Shown here in pieces: positions 62,304 to 64,000 of a stretch of DNA of 64,000 nucleotides. Both the position numbers and the translations under genes were made by a program. Every line of letters starts with the position of its first letter. The first letter of the stretch is position 1. Source of the stretch: Deinococcus arcticus (GTDB lineage Bacteria > Deinococcota > Deinococci > Deinococcales > Deinococcaceae); the NCBI RefSeq assembly GCF_003028415.1, contig NZ_PYSV01000015.1, positions 51,722 through 115,721 on the forward strand, in the 5' to 3' direction. Under the pieces are notes generated by a model. That model had not been told where the DNA came from. It saw nothing but the letters and a program-made list of their open reading frames with translations, and made no database searches.

Positions 62304-62472
62304 ATGAACCCCCAAAAGGTCGTCGCGCGTCGGAGCACATCCCGCAGCTCTGAAGTAGACGTAGGGGCGAGTTGCCGGGTTTCCTCTCCCAGGTGTAAGT
62401 CGCCGCTCTCCGTGGTCCTTCGCGCAACCTGGCATTCTTCGCCTGTCGGTTCAGAAATGCCAGATCAGGCGG

Positions 62473-62502
62473 ATGATACAAGCATGAAAGAGACCCGGTC
62501 AA
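62473..62502 (-). promoter_or_regulatory. Promoter of slpA
   Basis: Minus strand: TTGACC (62497-62502), 18-nt spacer, TATCAT (62473-62478). It gives an untranslated leader of about 160 nt before ATG 62303. Confidence 0.6.
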
Positions 62503-62575
62503 CCCTGAGAGCCCCATAAAACCGTTATTCTACGTGCTTTGACGTATTTCTGATCAAGTGATGAAGGCGCGCAGA

Positions 62576-64000
<1,425 letters not shown>

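Overview
The window is a GC-rich chromosome segment of a Deinococcus-type bacterium. This rests on the DdrO repressor of the radiation/desiccation response (54150-54539), an SLH-bearing S-layer/outer-membrane protein of the SlpA type (59136-62303), pervasive leaderless promoters (TANNNT about 6-7 nt before the start codon), and tRNA and housekeeping genes typical of the genus.

Layout. 1-12.2 kb: accessory and envelope genes: a nucleotidyltransferase, an aldo/keto reductase, a TPR protein with a decayed GGDEF domain, an FAD oxidoreductase, and a coupled SpoIID / LptD-like / lipoprotein operon. 12.2-23.8 kb: housekeeping genes (tRNA-Asp, speA, an RlmD-like methyltransferase, acpS, psuK-psuG, a DUF2167 membrane protein, lpdA, tRNA-Glu), a fused MNT-HEPN protein, and two kinds of intergenic repeat. 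One is a structured inverted-repeat element present as a complete copy (15909-16203) and a half copy (4593-4745). The other is a ~590-bp region bounded by GC-rich inverted arms (18384-18973).

23.9-51.0 kb: a large surface-polysaccharide locus next to tRNA-Glu. A nine-gene minus-strand operon (35433 to 23935) encodes UDP-L-FucNAc synthesis (CapE, CapF, CapG), glycosyltransferases, a Wzy-like polymerase, a WbpM-like dehydratase and a fused epimerase/phosphoglycosyltransferase that probably makes and primes the first sugar. A second minus-strand operon (45606 to 39049) makes a dTDP-3-acetamido-3,6-dideoxyhexose (RmlB, RmlA, acyltransferase, ketoisomerase, aminotransferase) and carries a flippase. 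Separate transcription units add GalE, further glycosyltransferases, a second Wzy/WaaL-like protein, a chain-length regulator/tyrosine kinase with a membrane-anchored carbohydrate-binding-like protein, and a long-form thymidylyltransferase.

51.1-64 kb: DUF177, moaC and a repeat-containing membrane protein in one operon; ddrO with a self-regulatory site over its promoter; a small divergent gene; M32 carboxypeptidase, folC, Mn-type pyrophosphatase, slpA, tgt and tRNA-Gly.

The most unusual signals are the inverted-repeat element with compensatory stem changes between copies, the single-chain MNT-HEPN protein, the epimerase-phosphoglycosyltransferase fusion, a membrane protein with six exact 25-residue repeats, and the dense leaderless promoter pattern, which also fixes many start codons.
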